DNA of 64,000 nt from Rhizopus arrhizus. Taxonomy: Eukaryota > Mucoromycota > Mucoromycetes > Mucorales > Rhizopodaceae. The stretch covers positions 1,364,001-1,428,000 of the forward strand of contig JAKZZE010000006.1 of assembly GCA_024220505.1 (NCBI GenBank). The letters are read 5' to 3'. Shown in pieces: positions 49,270 to 60,971 of the stretch; position 1 is the stretch's first letter; the number at the start of each line of letters is the position of its first letter. The notes beneath the pieces were generated by a model. That model was not told the origin of the DNA. It saw only the letters and a list, made by a program, of their open reading frames with translations, and did no database searches. A program made the translations under genes and the position numbers.

Positions 49270-50670
49270 ATGAGCAACACTTTCCTCTTTACTTCTGAAT
49301 CCGTTGGTGAAGGCCACCCTGGTAAATATATGAATAAAGTAGGATAAGTAAATAGGAATACTCATCAAATAGTGTAGACAAGATCTGTGATCAAGTCTCT
49401 GATGCTATTTTGGATGCCTGTTTGGCTCAAGACCCCATGTCTAAGGTTGCTTGTGAAACTGCCGCTAAGACTGGTATGATCATGGTCTTTGGTGAAATCA
49501 CTACCAAGGCTAACCTTGACTATCAAAAGATCATCCGTAACACCATCAAGCAAATTGGTTATGATGATTCCGACAAGGGTTTCGACTACAAGACCTGTAA
49601 CGTCTTGGTTGCTATTGAACAACAATCTCCTGATATTGCTCAGGGCCTTGTTCAAAAGTCTTTCAACATTGAAGACATTGGTGCTGGTGACCAAGGTATC
49701 ATGTTTGGGTAATGTACATTTTAGATATAAACTTAGAAGCCATGCAATTAATACATATATTTAGTTATGCCACTGATGAAACTCCCGAAATGATGCCCTT
49801 GACTTGTGTTCTCTCTCACAAGCTCAACAGCCGCATGTCTGAACTTCGTCGTGATGGTAGACTTGGTTGGTTGCGTCCTGATTCCAAGACCCAAGTTACC
49901 ATTGAATACAAGAATGAAAATGGTGCCATGGTTCCTCTTCGTGTAGACACTGTTGTCGTTTCTGTTCAACACGCTGCTGAAATTGAAACTGAATACCTTC
50001 GTAAGGCCTTAATGGAAGAGGTCATCAAGCCTGTTATCCCTGAACACCTCTTGAAGGATACCGTCTACCACTTGCAACCCTCCGGTAAGTTCATCATTGG
50101 TGGTCCTCAAGGTGATGCCGGTTTGACTGGTCGTAAGATTATTGTTGACACTTATGGGTAAGTTACATTGAGAAAGAGAGAGGAGGCGTTTGTATTTATA
50201 AAAAATTTTTACACCAAAATTTTTTTATATTTCAAACTAATCTCTTGTCTGTAAAAATTATGAATCTGTGTTCTAATTATTTTGTTTCTGTAAATAGTGG
50301 TTGGGGTGCTCACGGTGGTGGTGCTTTCTCTGGTAAGGATTGGTCCAAGGTCGACCGTTCTGCTGCTTACACTGCTCGTTGGATTGCCAAGTCATTAGTT
50401 AACGCCAAGCTCTGTCGTCGTGCTCTTGTTCAACTTTCTTATGCTATTGGTGTTGCTGAACCTCTTTCCATCTTTGTTGATACTTACGGTACCTCTGAAA
50501 AGTCTCAAGCTGAATTGGTTGAAATCATTCGCAACAACTTCGACCTCCGTCCTGGTGTCATTGTCAAGGAACTCGACCTCTTCAAGCCCATCTACCAAAA
50601 GACTGCTGCCTACGGTCACTTTGGTCGTGAAGAATTCACCTGGGAACAACCCAAAGAACTCAAGTTTTAA
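49270..50670 (+). CDS. SAM1: S-adenosylmethionine synthetase
   Basis: Makes S-adenosylmethionine from methionine and ATP in the cytosol. ATG at 49270 ([17 protein letters not shown]). The first intron lies just after GEGHP, joined to [16 protein letters not shown]. The metal and ATP motifs are present: [12 protein letters not shown] (the conserved loop), [32 protein letters not shown] and [15 protein letters not shown]. Ends EQPKELKF. Three introns, stop 50668-50670. The very regular codon choice fits a highly expressed gene. Confidence 0.97.
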
Positions 50671-50953
50671 GTTTCCTCTTAACTATGTTATATAGTCTAT
50701 ATTTAATTGTTAGATATCTTTTTTGTTTTATATTTTGTTTCATTACACTTCACTTCATATAATAAATATACTTCAGTTTTCACTGTATAAAACATGTTTT
50801 GTTTATTTTATAATTTATTTTAAAAAACTTGTGTCAATGCCAAATGCAAAATCATATATTACTAGCTTCGCTAAGCTTGTACAACACACAATTTTGGTGA
50901 AATCAAATTTTATATTAAGTATCCTAACAAGTACTTTAGTGTAAATACACACA

Positions 50954-52567
50954 TCATTCGATGATGAGCAATGCTTTTATCACATACCTTCCTTCTGATG
51001 TTTGTCTTAAATCAAGATCTATTTCACCCTTTTTTAAATCCCAAATTTTTAAATGGCCATTATAGCAACCACTAACGACTCTATTAAGATTTGCATTGAA
51101 TTGTAGAGTTCTCACAAGCTCAGTATGTCCCATCATTGTCGAAATACAATCACCTGTCTCTGCATTCCATATCTTAATAGTGTGATCGCTTGACCCACTC
51201 ACAATATGCTGCCCATCAAATTCAATACATGCTACACCTCTCGTATGACCTGTTAAGGTTCGTAAACATTCACCCGTTTCCAAATCCCATATCTTTAACG
51301 TTCGATCGCCCGAGGCAGACACAAGCTTATTTTCATGGCACTGCACTGCATTGATAGCAGCCTGATGTCCACCCATGATCCGCAAACACTTTCCTGTTAC
51401 ACGGTCCCAAACACGTAACTGACCATCCTTTGAACAACTCACAATTTTCTTTTCTTGCACAAATCGAACACCAAGCACGCTTCCTCGATGGCCCCTGAGT
51501 CGATGAACTACATTTCCGGTCATTATCTCTGTCAAAACCACTGTCCCATCCGAACTCCCACTGACAATCTGTGTGCTGTCAAACTGTAAGCAGAGCACGC
51601 TACCGGTATGCACACGTATGGTTCTTTTGCACCTTTCGTTCTCTGCATCCCAGACTTTGATCGTCCAATCGCGACTTCCGGTGACAACCTGGTGCTTATC
51701 AAATTGCGAGCAGTAAATACCTTCGGTGTGCAACTCTGGTCCGACGGTCGTCGGCGACGGAAACAGTCGAGTCATGCAAAATCCCTTCTTCCAACGTTGT
51801 TCAACCATAAATCTATTTTGATACAGTCGCTTCCAATTGATCAACCGTTTATCTGCCACAGGATCATAATGATACTCTGATCTCTCGTCTATATCGGAAA
51901 TCTTGGGAGGCTGATTCATGCGTTTGGTTTTTACGGCACTGCCATGTCGAGGAATAAAAGGTGAAGAAAAGGAACGTCGGATGGGTATGGAGCGAATGTT
52001 TTCTTTATACAAGTAAGCATCAATCTCTTGCTCGTCATACAACCACCCTTCGTTTTCAAATAGGGTTTTCCACAGGTTAGGTTCATCACAAAGTGTACGC
52101 CAACCTTTGCAGACCTGAGATGCTTGAATGAAACTTTTAAAATCTAAAAAGCTCAAAATGTTGACAGCTATTTCATAAGGTAATTGCTATACAATTTGGT
52201 TAGTCTAAATTAACTAGGCAATAATATAATTGGGACTGTACTTGCGCAAAGCATGTCTCTATAAATGTATGGGGAAATACGATCAATGAGTTGGGTTAAA
52301 CGGTAGGGCGATAACGTTGTTAACATGAAGAAAGTAAATTCTATAAGACATGTAAAAGCTCTGATTGCAAAAGGTATTTTATTAGCTATTTTACCTGCTC
52401 TTTGCGATTCTGTCCACTGAGACATAAATTCAGGAATTTCAAAGACTTCTTCTGTCATTCCATTCTTCACATGTTCCTCTTGTACTTTTTTTTTTCCCGA
52501 AAAAAAAAAAAGTGAGTATATACATTGTAAAAGGATTAGACTTGTACTCACAGTCATGAAGTGTCAT
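50954..52567 (-). CDS. F-box / WD40 protein (Cdc4/FBXW7-like)
   Basis: Predicted SCF substrate receptor. ATG at 52565-52567 (MTLHD). The N-terminal part has the dimerisation-like block SQWTESQRAEFTFFMLTTLS, then the F-box LPYEIAVNILSFLDFKSFIQ with VCKGWRTLCD and the linker WKRLYQNRFMVEQRWKKG. At least seven WD repeats follow (DWTIKVWDAENERC, DGTVVLTEIM, DGQLRVWDRVTGKC, DRTLKIWDLETGEC, DHTIKIWNAETGDC, NGHLKIWDLKKGE). The order and linker resemble Cdc4/Pop1/FBXW7 more than Met30. One intron (52187-52245) reads as GC-AG; a GT-AG model there breaks the frame. Confidence 0.82.
52187..52245 (-). other. probable GC-AG intron in the F-box gene
   Basis: The donor reads TGC|gcaagt on the minus strand, a classic GC-type donor; the acceptor is gtatag. 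It joins IYRDMLC to QLPYEIAV in phase 0 and restores the four-residue gap before the LPxE motif expected for this family. Using the overlapping GT two bases later shifts the frame into a stop. Confidence 0.65.
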
Positions 52568-52729
52568 TGTTATGTAATAGAGAAGAAGAAAAAAAGAGAG
52601 AAATATGTCATTTTGGAGGAGTTTTATTTATTTTTTTCACATAAATTTTGGGAAACATAAAATGTATATGATTGAGGGTTAATATGCAGAATATAAAACA
52701 TTTACAAAGAGAGATGCAAGAGGGATAAT

Positions 52730-53818
52730 CTATTGACTATTTAAAATGGATTTTAAGGTTTCATAAGAAGGAAAGAAGATACCACAGATACCAAACCACC
52801 AGAAACTTCTTGGGATAGCACCAGCAAAAAATGAGTTGTAAGTATCTACTGATCTTCTTACTGTACTTGCTTTAGAGTGTACCCAAGACGTATGAATCAT
52901 GTGTCGAGCCATCTCGGCTACTGTCATTGGCTTTTTTACAGTCTTTTGCGCAATGACTCTTGTACGTACCACATCCATTGGTGTTGTGAAATAACCAGCC
53001 AAGAAACCACTGACACCACCATAAAGTACACTACGCATGGTAGGTATATCAGCTTCTAATTCTTCAAAAGAGGTATTGGCCACAATTTGATGTTGTCTTC
53101 TGTATTCTCTTGTCTTTTCGATTGTTTCACGTACAGATCGGTGATGGAAAGCTTTAAAGTTTTCATAGGATACAAGCAAAATAATCATAAAAGGTGAATC
53201 ACGAGCAGCGATAGCCCAAAATCCTCTAAAGAGACCCTTAGGGCCTTCTTCTATTAAGGTTTGACGTACCACATAAGCTGCATTTGGCTTTTGACCTGTT
53301 TTTGTTTTGTAATGATCGATTTGGAGTCTATAAAGATAAAAGATCAGTATGCTGCAACAAGGTTTATTAAAAGCTACTTTACTTGGCTGTGATAACCTCT
53401 CTTGGTACTTTAATTACACTTGATGCTAAATCACCAAGAACAGCAGATAATGCAGTAACAGGAATTGTTAATCCATTCTTTTCTTTAGGTAACATCCTTG
53501 ATTTACAGTATTCATAAGTACTAAATCGAGCACCACCTTGTCCAGCTGCACCCAAAGCGGATACAAAAAAGCCTTTACCAAGACTTCTTAAAGTAGCCTT
53601 TGAAAAGACTACTTGGCGCCAGCCCACGTTGATATCGGCTGCTTGAATTCGTGTCTTTATGGTATCAAGTGGGTGCATACAAGCATATGAAAGTGAAAGA
53701 CCGGTAGCTCCAGATATAAAATTAACTAAAAGAGGAGTGTAAATCAATCTGTTTTTTTCTGTGTGCGCTGTGAGATGGATTAATTACTTTTGAATTGTTC
53801 GCGTGTGCTGGCGTTCAT
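52730..53818 (-). CDS. mitochondrial carrier (SLC25), S-adenosylmethionine-carrier-like
   Basis: Inner-membrane carrier with three repeats. ATG at 53816-53818 (MNASTREQFK). Carrier signatures: MHPLDTIKTRIQ, KVPREVITAKLQ and TTPMDVVRTRVI. The first repeat is compact (ATLRSLGKGFFVSALGAAGQ), as in the S-adenosylmethionine carriers Pet8/SLC25A26. The second signature is PREVIT and not the plain PxDxxK. The large loop ETIEKTREYRRQHQIVANTS is extra. Specificity is not proven. It sits about 2 kb from the S-adenosylmethionine synthetase gene, which may be chance. Confidence 0.8.
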
Positions 53819-54915
53819 TACAAATAATAAATTAATATAAAGTGAAAGAAAAAGAATGAAAGAAGAAGGAGGAGGGGGTTTATGTATTTGAAGCATAGCT
53901 TATTAGTACTTGTTTTGATAAGTGACTCAAAAATCCGTTAACCAATAAAATCAAATATACTTGTCAAGATCAATGGACCGTCAAGGTTGCTCATACAATG
54001 AATAGATATGATTGGTAGAATATTGTGATTCAGAATAAAAATCAAGCCGAATGGATGTGTGTTACCACAAAAGATAATCGACTGACATTAAAAATATTGA
54101 GATAATAAAAAACTTGGTAGACAGGATCATCCTTTAAAATTTGCCTATTTTATTTGTTCATTGTCAAGTAACTAGATTGTATTCATATAGTTATGTATCA
54201 TGAAGGGAGTATTATTGAAATAAATGTATTGTATGAAATATTATTTATTAAGGAATATTCTATGTAAACAACAAATAATGATAAAAGCTCGCTTAAAAAT
54301 ATAAAAGCAAAACTGCTGCTAATGATATATCTTCATTCTTTTTTTTTTTTTTGAAATAGAATGGATATCTCCTGCTTGGCATAACATCAAAATGAAGCCA
54401 TCTGACGCATTCTGGTTTTTAGTCTTTCTGCTTTGCTTTATTTGTTATAGCTTAGTGACACGAATTCTTTCAAAATCTATCAAAAGATATTGTCAAAAGT
54501 AATGTCATTGGTAGAAAATGGTAATCAATCTAGTAATCATTTAAAGCCAATGGCGAGATGATGAGCTGAATATTGAATAAAAATTCGTTCTTGAATAGCA
54601 TATATTAAAGTCTTTTTTTTTTTTTTTATTCTCAATACATGTAATTGCAAAACACTGCTATGTTAAATTGCTTGTACTAGAACACTTTATAAGTATATTT
54701 AAAGTCAAATGCGTTATTTGCGAATGATGCTTGTATGAAATGTTTCAAAGAAAATATAAAGTCATTTTGATCATATTAAAATTAAAATAGTAGTAAATCG
54801 CGTATTTTAAGGCAAAACATTGTGATTTTAGACAAAAAAAAAATTTTTTTTTTTTTCATAAAAGCATATACAACATGATGCCCTGTGATTGAGATTATAA
54901 ATTACTCTTTTTATT
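53819..54915. other. intergenic with one short membrane-peptide ORF
   Basis: 1.1 kb between the carrier (minus) and NUP35 (minus, 3' end). Apart from the short ORF at 54392-54502 nothing coding was seen. A poly-T run lies near 54612-54628. Confidence 0.4.
54392..54502 (+). CDS. candidate 36-residue membrane micro-protein
   Basis: ATG at 54392 gives MKPSDAFWFLVFLLCFICYS, then LVTRILSKSIKRYCQK, stop. One clear membrane helix is followed by a basic tail, the layout of a small single-span protein. A T-rich leader lies upstream. No family is known, and chance is possible. Confidence 0.25.
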   Translation: MKPSDAFWFLVFLLCFICYSLVTRILSKSIKRYCQK

Positions 54916-56096
54916 TTACCATCCAAAAAATGTTTCTTTAAGTTTTGCCATAAACCCATTATCAACTGGTCTCATCATCCCTTCTACATTTTGATTTGTA
55001 TGTCCATCAAACGCTGTAATGCCTTCTTTTCCTTGTCCAAGCTCACTGGGCTTTTGTGATTGTTTAAGTAAATTATTTGATTCTTCCAAGGTGATTACAC
55101 CCTGTCGAATAGTAGTAGATGGTTCAGGATTAGGTATAATACGAACATTGTAACCACGAATCTCTGTGCTATTGGTTTTAAGTGCTTGTAAAGCAGATGC
55201 ATGGTTATCAAATGTCACCGTGATCCAATCAGATAAAGATCGTCTGCAATCAACCACATTACCGTATTTTTCATAATGTCGTTTCAAATCATCTGTTAAA
55301 TGTGTAGGAAAACCATATACCCTTATGGATGTCGAGCTTAATTTAAGCACGCTATAACATCAAATTAGATTCACATTTCTTCTTTCCCCCTTTTCTTCAA
55401 CTACCTTTCTTCTGTTGTTGTGTCCTTTTTCTTGCCCTTATCCACTTTATGATCACACACGCGTTAGCTTCCTTTCTGTCCTCTTGTATTATTTTATTAA
55501 CTTACATTTGGTTCTTTTATATACGTTTCCGTCACCAAATAATCCTCTTGAAGGGTCTGCTACTTCTAATAATACTTTCCTGAATAGATTCATGTATTAG
55601 TGTTTTGCTCTTTTCTTATTGTTTTTTTTTTTTTTTTGTTCTTTACTTTTTAGGCGTATTTGGTCCTACTTGATCATGATTTTGCTAATACATAGAAAAG
55701 ATATAAGTAATGTTGAAGAAGGAGTAGAAAGAGGGAGTCTATTCGTCTACTTACGTCAGAAAGAATATTCGAAAGTCTTCTATCACCATAATTGAGGGAA
55801 ATTGAACCAGAACGTTGTAATTCTTCAGGTTCAAAAGGTCTTTTGTTTTTTTCTTCCTTTTGACTGTTTACAAAAAATACAGGTACAGTGTGGAGTACGT
55901 TGACTTGAGGTATAGACTTTTGGTTTTGATCTCCAGTGAGGTTTTGAGAATTAGTTGTAGTAGCTGTGTTATTAAGCAGTGAAGGTGGTTGTTGCTGTTG
56001 TTGTGTTTGTTGTTGTGGTGGTGATTGTGTATTCAAATTAAACCCATTTTGAGGAGTCAAAGTTTGAAATAAAGACGTTGTACCTGTTGAAGACAT
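54916..56096 (-). CDS. NUP35: nucleoporin NUP35 / NUP53
   Basis: Nuclear-pore scaffold protein. ATG at 56094-56096 (MSSTGTTSLFQTLTPQNG). A Gln/Pro/Asn-rich N-terminus is followed by RPFEPEELQRSGSISLNYGD, small exons (QNHDQVGPNTPKK, KVLLEVADPSRGLFGDGN, DKGKKKDTTTEE), then the MPPN RRM-like domain (SIRVYGFPTHLTDDLKRHYE, KYGNVVDC, WITVTFDNHASALQALK) and a C-terminal amphipathic helix FMAKLKETFFGW, which in this family binds membrane. Stop 54916-54918. The domain order and the end motif are diagnostic. Confidence 0.92.
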
Positions 56097-56535
56097 TGTC
56101 AACAGTTGAGCAAAAGGAAAAGTGGATAAAAAAAAATTTAAAATAAATACTGAGAACGTCACAATAAGAGCTGTATGAATATATGAGTGTGGGTTGAGAA
56201 TGATTTTTTTTTACGATAGACTCCGGTTTTGAGTTCAGATTCATGTCTTTCTACTTGTGATAATGAAAATTGCTTGGTTTGTAAGCATAAGCTTTATGGG
56301 AGAGGAATAAAGAGCAAATTAATAAAGCATTTTATAGTGAAGATATAACATATCATATAATCAGTACAGATTTGATGTCGAACGTTTTCTTCCCCCTTTT
56401 AAGAATAATAAACTAAGAATAATGAACCAGTCATTTACAGCTCAGTTTGCTGTCTGAAACGAAAAAAAAAAGCAAAAAAAACTGGCCTGATATATGTTTA
56501 GCCTCCTCTATTTCTTTCTTATAGACATAAATAAA
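56097..56535. promoter_or_regulatory. divergent promoter between NUP35 and FSH1-like gene
   Basis: About 440 bp between two start codons that point away from each other. A/T-rich, with an A10 run near 56461-56470. No ORF is expected here. Confidence 0.4.
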
Positions 56536-57461
56536 ATGACAGACACCAAAAAGTTGCGTATTCTCTGCTTGCATGGTATGGTTCAAAATGCAGGTGTTTT
56601 TCGTAAAAAGACTTCAGTTATTAGAAAGAAGCTTGACAAGATTGCCGATTTGGGTAATGCATGTTTATGAATGAAAACGACATTACTAATATATTTTAGT
56701 CTATGTTACTGCACCACAAATGACTGTAGATCCACAATACACTTCTGAAGCACATCGAGAAGCTGCTGCGGATGAAAATGCACCTGAAGGTACAATTTAA
56801 TTTATTATTATTATTTTAGTTTCCTTAACTTTTTTTTATTTTCAGAGGCAAAACCATTTGCCTGGTGGCATCCTTACAAAAATGATGATAAAAATTTGAC
56901 AAGCGATGGTTACTATAGAGGCTTTACAGAATCAGTTGACTATTTGAAGGGTGTCATGCAAAAAGATGTAAAAAGAAAGCGCTGTTGTGTATCGACCGCA
57001 AAAAGTCTAACTTATTCTAGGGCCCATTTGATGGTATCTTTGGTTTCTCTCAAGGTGCTTGTCTTGCTGCTGTTATACTAGTCGCTCTTGAACATCGCAA
57101 TACTATACCACTTTTCCGTGACTTTGACCATCCCAATTTTAAGTTTGGCATGGTTGCGGCTGGCTTCAAACCTTCGAGTCAAAAAGCAACACAGGACTTT
57201 TGGACTCAAAAGATATCTACGCCTACATTACATATGATTGGTATGGAAGACAGTTTGATTACACCCGAGTTGCAACAAACATTGGTGGATCAATGTATTG
57301 ATCCTGTTGTCATTCGACACAATGGAGGGTATGAGAGAAAAAAAAAGAAAGTGTTGACCTGAATAATTTTATATTGAAATACTTTTTTTTATAGTCATGT
57401 CGTTCCTTCTAATGCACCATCTCGTAACGAGATACTTGCTTTTGTTTCCAAGTTTGTATAA
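56536..57461 (+). CDS. FSH1: FSH1-type serine hydrolase (OVCA2-like)
   Basis: Alpha/beta hydrolase of the FSH family. ATG at 56536 (MTDTKKLRILCLHGMVQNAG). The nucleophile elbow is GFSQGACLAAVIL (Ser), with GMEDSLITPE for the Asp and RHNGGHVVPSN for the His. FAWWHPYKNDDKNL and YYRGFTESVDYLKGVMQKD are also family-like. Five short exons, stop 57459-57461. The length of about 230-240 residues agrees. The substrate is not known. Confidence 0.9.
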
Positions 57462-58039
57462 GAATAAGCTCTATTAGGCTTTTTAGAATTTTTAGATATT
57501 TCTTTAACGAAATAAATTACAAAACTCATTTTTCTCTCTAGTAAAGAGGCATACAATATATATACATGTCATTTAAGTATATAACAGAGTAGGGTCTTTT
57601 TCTTTTTTTATATTATAATCCTTGTTGTTACCTCAAGTAAATATTTTTTATTTTCTTTGATTCAATATTTACCAATTAATACCTAAAATACTTAAGCATA
57701 AGGGAATAGAGCATTTTATTCTACTTTTTAATTCTATTACAAAGCTATTAATCTTTTTGATATCTGAGGATGATCAATTGAAACACGACGAATAACATGC
57801 TCGCTTATGAAAAAAAGAGATTTTTACCCTTTAGATAACATAAGCACAGATGTTTCATTTTTTTTTTTTTTTATAAGGTTTCCCGTTTAGATTTGTGATT
57901 GGTCGGCTAAGAGTAACCTATTTCGGACAAGTTGGTCACTTCATTTTCCAAGCCTGTACACTATGTATGTTTAAATTTATGAGTTCAGTTTGTACTTTTT
58001 TGTGGTTTATGTTAATGTAATAATTTACTGTACATTGTA
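57462..58039. other. intergenic, no gene seen
   Basis: AT-rich spacer downstream of the FSH gene. T13 run near 57859-57872. No coding sequence. Confidence 0.4.
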
Positions 58040-58350
58040 GAAACAGTTGTCAACTCCCTCACTAGGTATTAAGATACTATTAAAAAAAAAGTTAAAAGCT
58101 GAAGGTTATAACATAACTGGCTACATAAGAAAGTCAAACGGAAAAGATGATACGACAAGAGTCAGGTCATTGAATTCGATGTGTTATCTTCTTAAAGAAA
58201 GACGTTTAATGAGGTGTTGATTTTGTACCTTGTATGTGTCAAGCTCACAATCCTCCAATTGACAGTGATCAGGTTGGACAAGAAAATCTATTGTTCCAAC
58301 TAAAAGTGGATGGGATATGCTGGATAAAAGAATTGGAGTTCATTACATGT
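58040..58350 (+). pseudogene. decayed serine-resolvase-like remnant
   Basis: One frame reads PSLGIKILLKKKLKAEGYN, ITGYIRKSNGKDDTTRVRSL, NSMCYLLKERRL, then a stop. A shifted frame continues VDFVPCMCQAHNPPIDSDQV and LLFQLKVDG. The pattern GYIRKS, TR, then SLNxMCxxLxER resembles the N-terminal catalytic part of serine resolvases (Y-x-R-x-S). A similar unnamed family occurs in Mucoromycota genomes. The frame break shows decay. The match is by memory and pattern only. Confidence 0.4.
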
Positions 58351-59827
58351 TATTAAATATGCTGGCTTTTATTTCCAAGAATAAAAAATATGTATCTGGT
58401 AAGCCTTGGGCCATGCAGAGTTATCAATAAATTTCGAGGATTTGTAAGATTTCATCAAGTGATCACTAATATTCGTTACTAGGAATAATGCAAGCTTAAA
58501 AATAGTCAAAGATAGTATTCCTATCAGTAGAAAGGTGCGTATTTGCGAACATGAAAAACCTTTGGGTGACTCTAAACGTTGAAAAGCTTTGAACGCAGAA
58601 TGAACGCCGATCAAAGGTCAATAGTTTATAATCGTTGAATAAAGTACAATCGCCTTATTTTCAATCTCAGATTACTTACAAAGTTATCTTTTTCATTTTA
58701 GGTTAAAATATTGCAGACTAACCTTTTCTTTCGTTCCTGCATTTACTTTAATATTTACCGATTGGACAAGTGTTTATTATTAAGGTTTAAGAGATTTCCC
58801 TTGATTCAGTCACATTCTATTCTGTAGTTGTGTTCGTGTGAAAATTTAATTTATTAATTTGTTTGCATAGAACAATGTATAGAGTGCGATTTTACTTTTA
58901 TATATGACACCAATACTTAGAAGGTTACCTTTTTCTCAATTTACTTTCACTACAATCTAAATCGAATCTATTTGTTTTCCAATTCACGTCTTCACTAAGC
59001 TATTTTTAGTATTTTTGAATTCATAATGCAGAAAAGTTTCGTACGATTACAAAAGAAACAATTTTTCAAGTTACACCAAAAACACCCGTTTTTTTTATAG
59101 ACAACAATGTTTCATTTGACCTATCGAGTGTACCTTATCAGTTAATGAACTATATTGCAGTGAGAAACTAATTTAACTTGCCTGTTTTGCAAAAGAATTA
59201 TTCTTGAAATAGTGAACAATGAGGCTCTATTGTTATTCGTATGATTTACGCTTTTTATTAGTGTAACTCAACAAATTTGCTTGAATAAACAAGTCAGCGC
59301 TTTAGAAAACGTAATTTAACCTCATTAGTTTAGAAAAATAAAGATGATATGCAAACCCACAAGATTTCACTGGTTGTGTGACAGTTATTTGATTGATTCT
59401 TTATCTTTCTCATTCGTCCTAATCGATCATAATAAGTTTGGAAGTTTACTTTTAAATTCTGATTGTCAAGTAATCCATAAAACGACAAGAAAGAGAGAGA
59501 AATGTATATAAAAGATGATACAAATTATTTCTTTTGTTATTATTGTTGGGTCTTTTAGTGAATCGATTGTGCTATTCAAACGCTGTTACACATCATGTAA
59601 CTTAGACAACAACCAGGTCTCGTTACAGCATAAAGCAAAAAAAGAAAAAAGGTAAAATTTGTCAAGTTTATTTTTGTAAGCTAAAAAAGAAAAAGAAAAC
59701 ACATCGCCATTATAATGAAGCACATGCCTGGAATTGAAAAAGGGCGTCTTTTTTTGTGAGCTCTAGATGTTCATGTAATAATTTAAAAATAAAATAACAG
59801 ATATAAGTCTTGCATAAAAGCACTGAT
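58351..59827. other. intergenic, no gene seen
   Basis: AT-rich DNA between the resolvase-like remnant and the 3' end of the bHLH gene. Short ORFs show no motif. The remnant may extend somewhat into 58351-58450. Confidence 0.4.
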
Positions 59828-60971
59828 TTACAATGAGTATGGGTGATGATAATATCCCGAATTGACGGAATTAATTGATGGATGAGAGTACAGAGTGTTC
59901 TGTTGATTCTTTTCCCATGACGAAAATGTGTTTATATTAAAGCCGTTTACTATAAAATAAATAGTTAGCCCACCATAATACATGTATTAAAGAATAACGT
60001 ACAATCATAAGTTGCTAATTCTGGATAAACATCATTAATATTACTGTCTTGATATTCATCTAAAGACGATTTGCTTTCATTATCACCCTCCTCTTGTATT
60101 TCTCCAATCTTCAATGAAAGTGCATAATCTTGAATATCTTCTTCATAAGCAGCAAACCCTGCTTTCTTCCAATCGTTCACTGTTACATTAGAAAATGTTA
60201 TGTTTGCTTCTTTTTCTATATCTTGATAATGTTCTTTATCCAAAGCACCAACTGAGTTTATTGCAGGATCCTTGTGATTGTTAAAAGTAAGCATATTACG
60301 ATCAGAAAGAACTTGACGTGTATTAGTGAAATAAGTAGTAGGCGTAGAAATTGAGAATGTAGGAATAGCTGTGGTTGATTGGTGCTGCTTCATCATAATT
60401 ATATGGGCACTAAGGCATTTATTTTCATTTTGAAGTTGGCTGATTTGTTGCTGATATTTTTCTTCTTTTGTCTGATTTTGCTTAACCCAGTCAAGAGCTT
60501 TTTCAACAATTTGACCCTTGGAAGGACGACGATAGGCCTGAAGGTTGGGTAACGCATCTGCTAATTGCTGAAACTTTGAATTGAGACACTCTCTTCGAGC
60601 ACGTTCAATTGCATTATGTTCTGCCTTGCGCTCGGCCTTGTTCGGAGATACGTGCCTAAAAAGGTAATCGGTAAGTCTGTGCGTTTTTTTCAAGCTACTA
60701 ACAAGACAAACCTTTTCGAAATACTTGAATTCCCGAGAGTTTTTGACTCCGCTGGTTCTAGGCATTCTCTCTCGGTGAAACAGGGAGAAATTTTGGCTGT
60801 TACTGGCGATGGTGTACAAGAATTGACACTTGTCGCAATACTGGTGGCAAGATCAGGAGGAGAACTATATTGTTCTATGGAAGAATCATTAAAAAGTAAT
60901 ATTTCACTAGGGTATTCAGCAAGATGTTCCAGTTCTTTACAAAGAGCTGACTGATATTGCGTTTGATACAT
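59828..60971 (-). CDS. basic helix-loop-helix transcription factor
   Basis: ATG at 60969-60971 (MYQTQYQSALCKELEHLAEY). Ser/Pro-rich N-terminus, one intron, then the bHLH domain: basic part ERKAEHNAIERARRECLN, helix 1 SKFQQLADALPNL, a loop with AYRRPSKGQ and helix 2 IVEKALDWVKQ. It continues into a coiled coil (EEKYQQQISQLQNENKCLSA), so it may form a bHLH-Zip-like dimer. The basic region keeps His-Glu-Arg at E-box contact positions. The last exon (LNGFNINTFSSWEKNQQNT to HHPYSL) is joined across 59945-59998. Stop 59828-59830. Confidence 0.88.
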
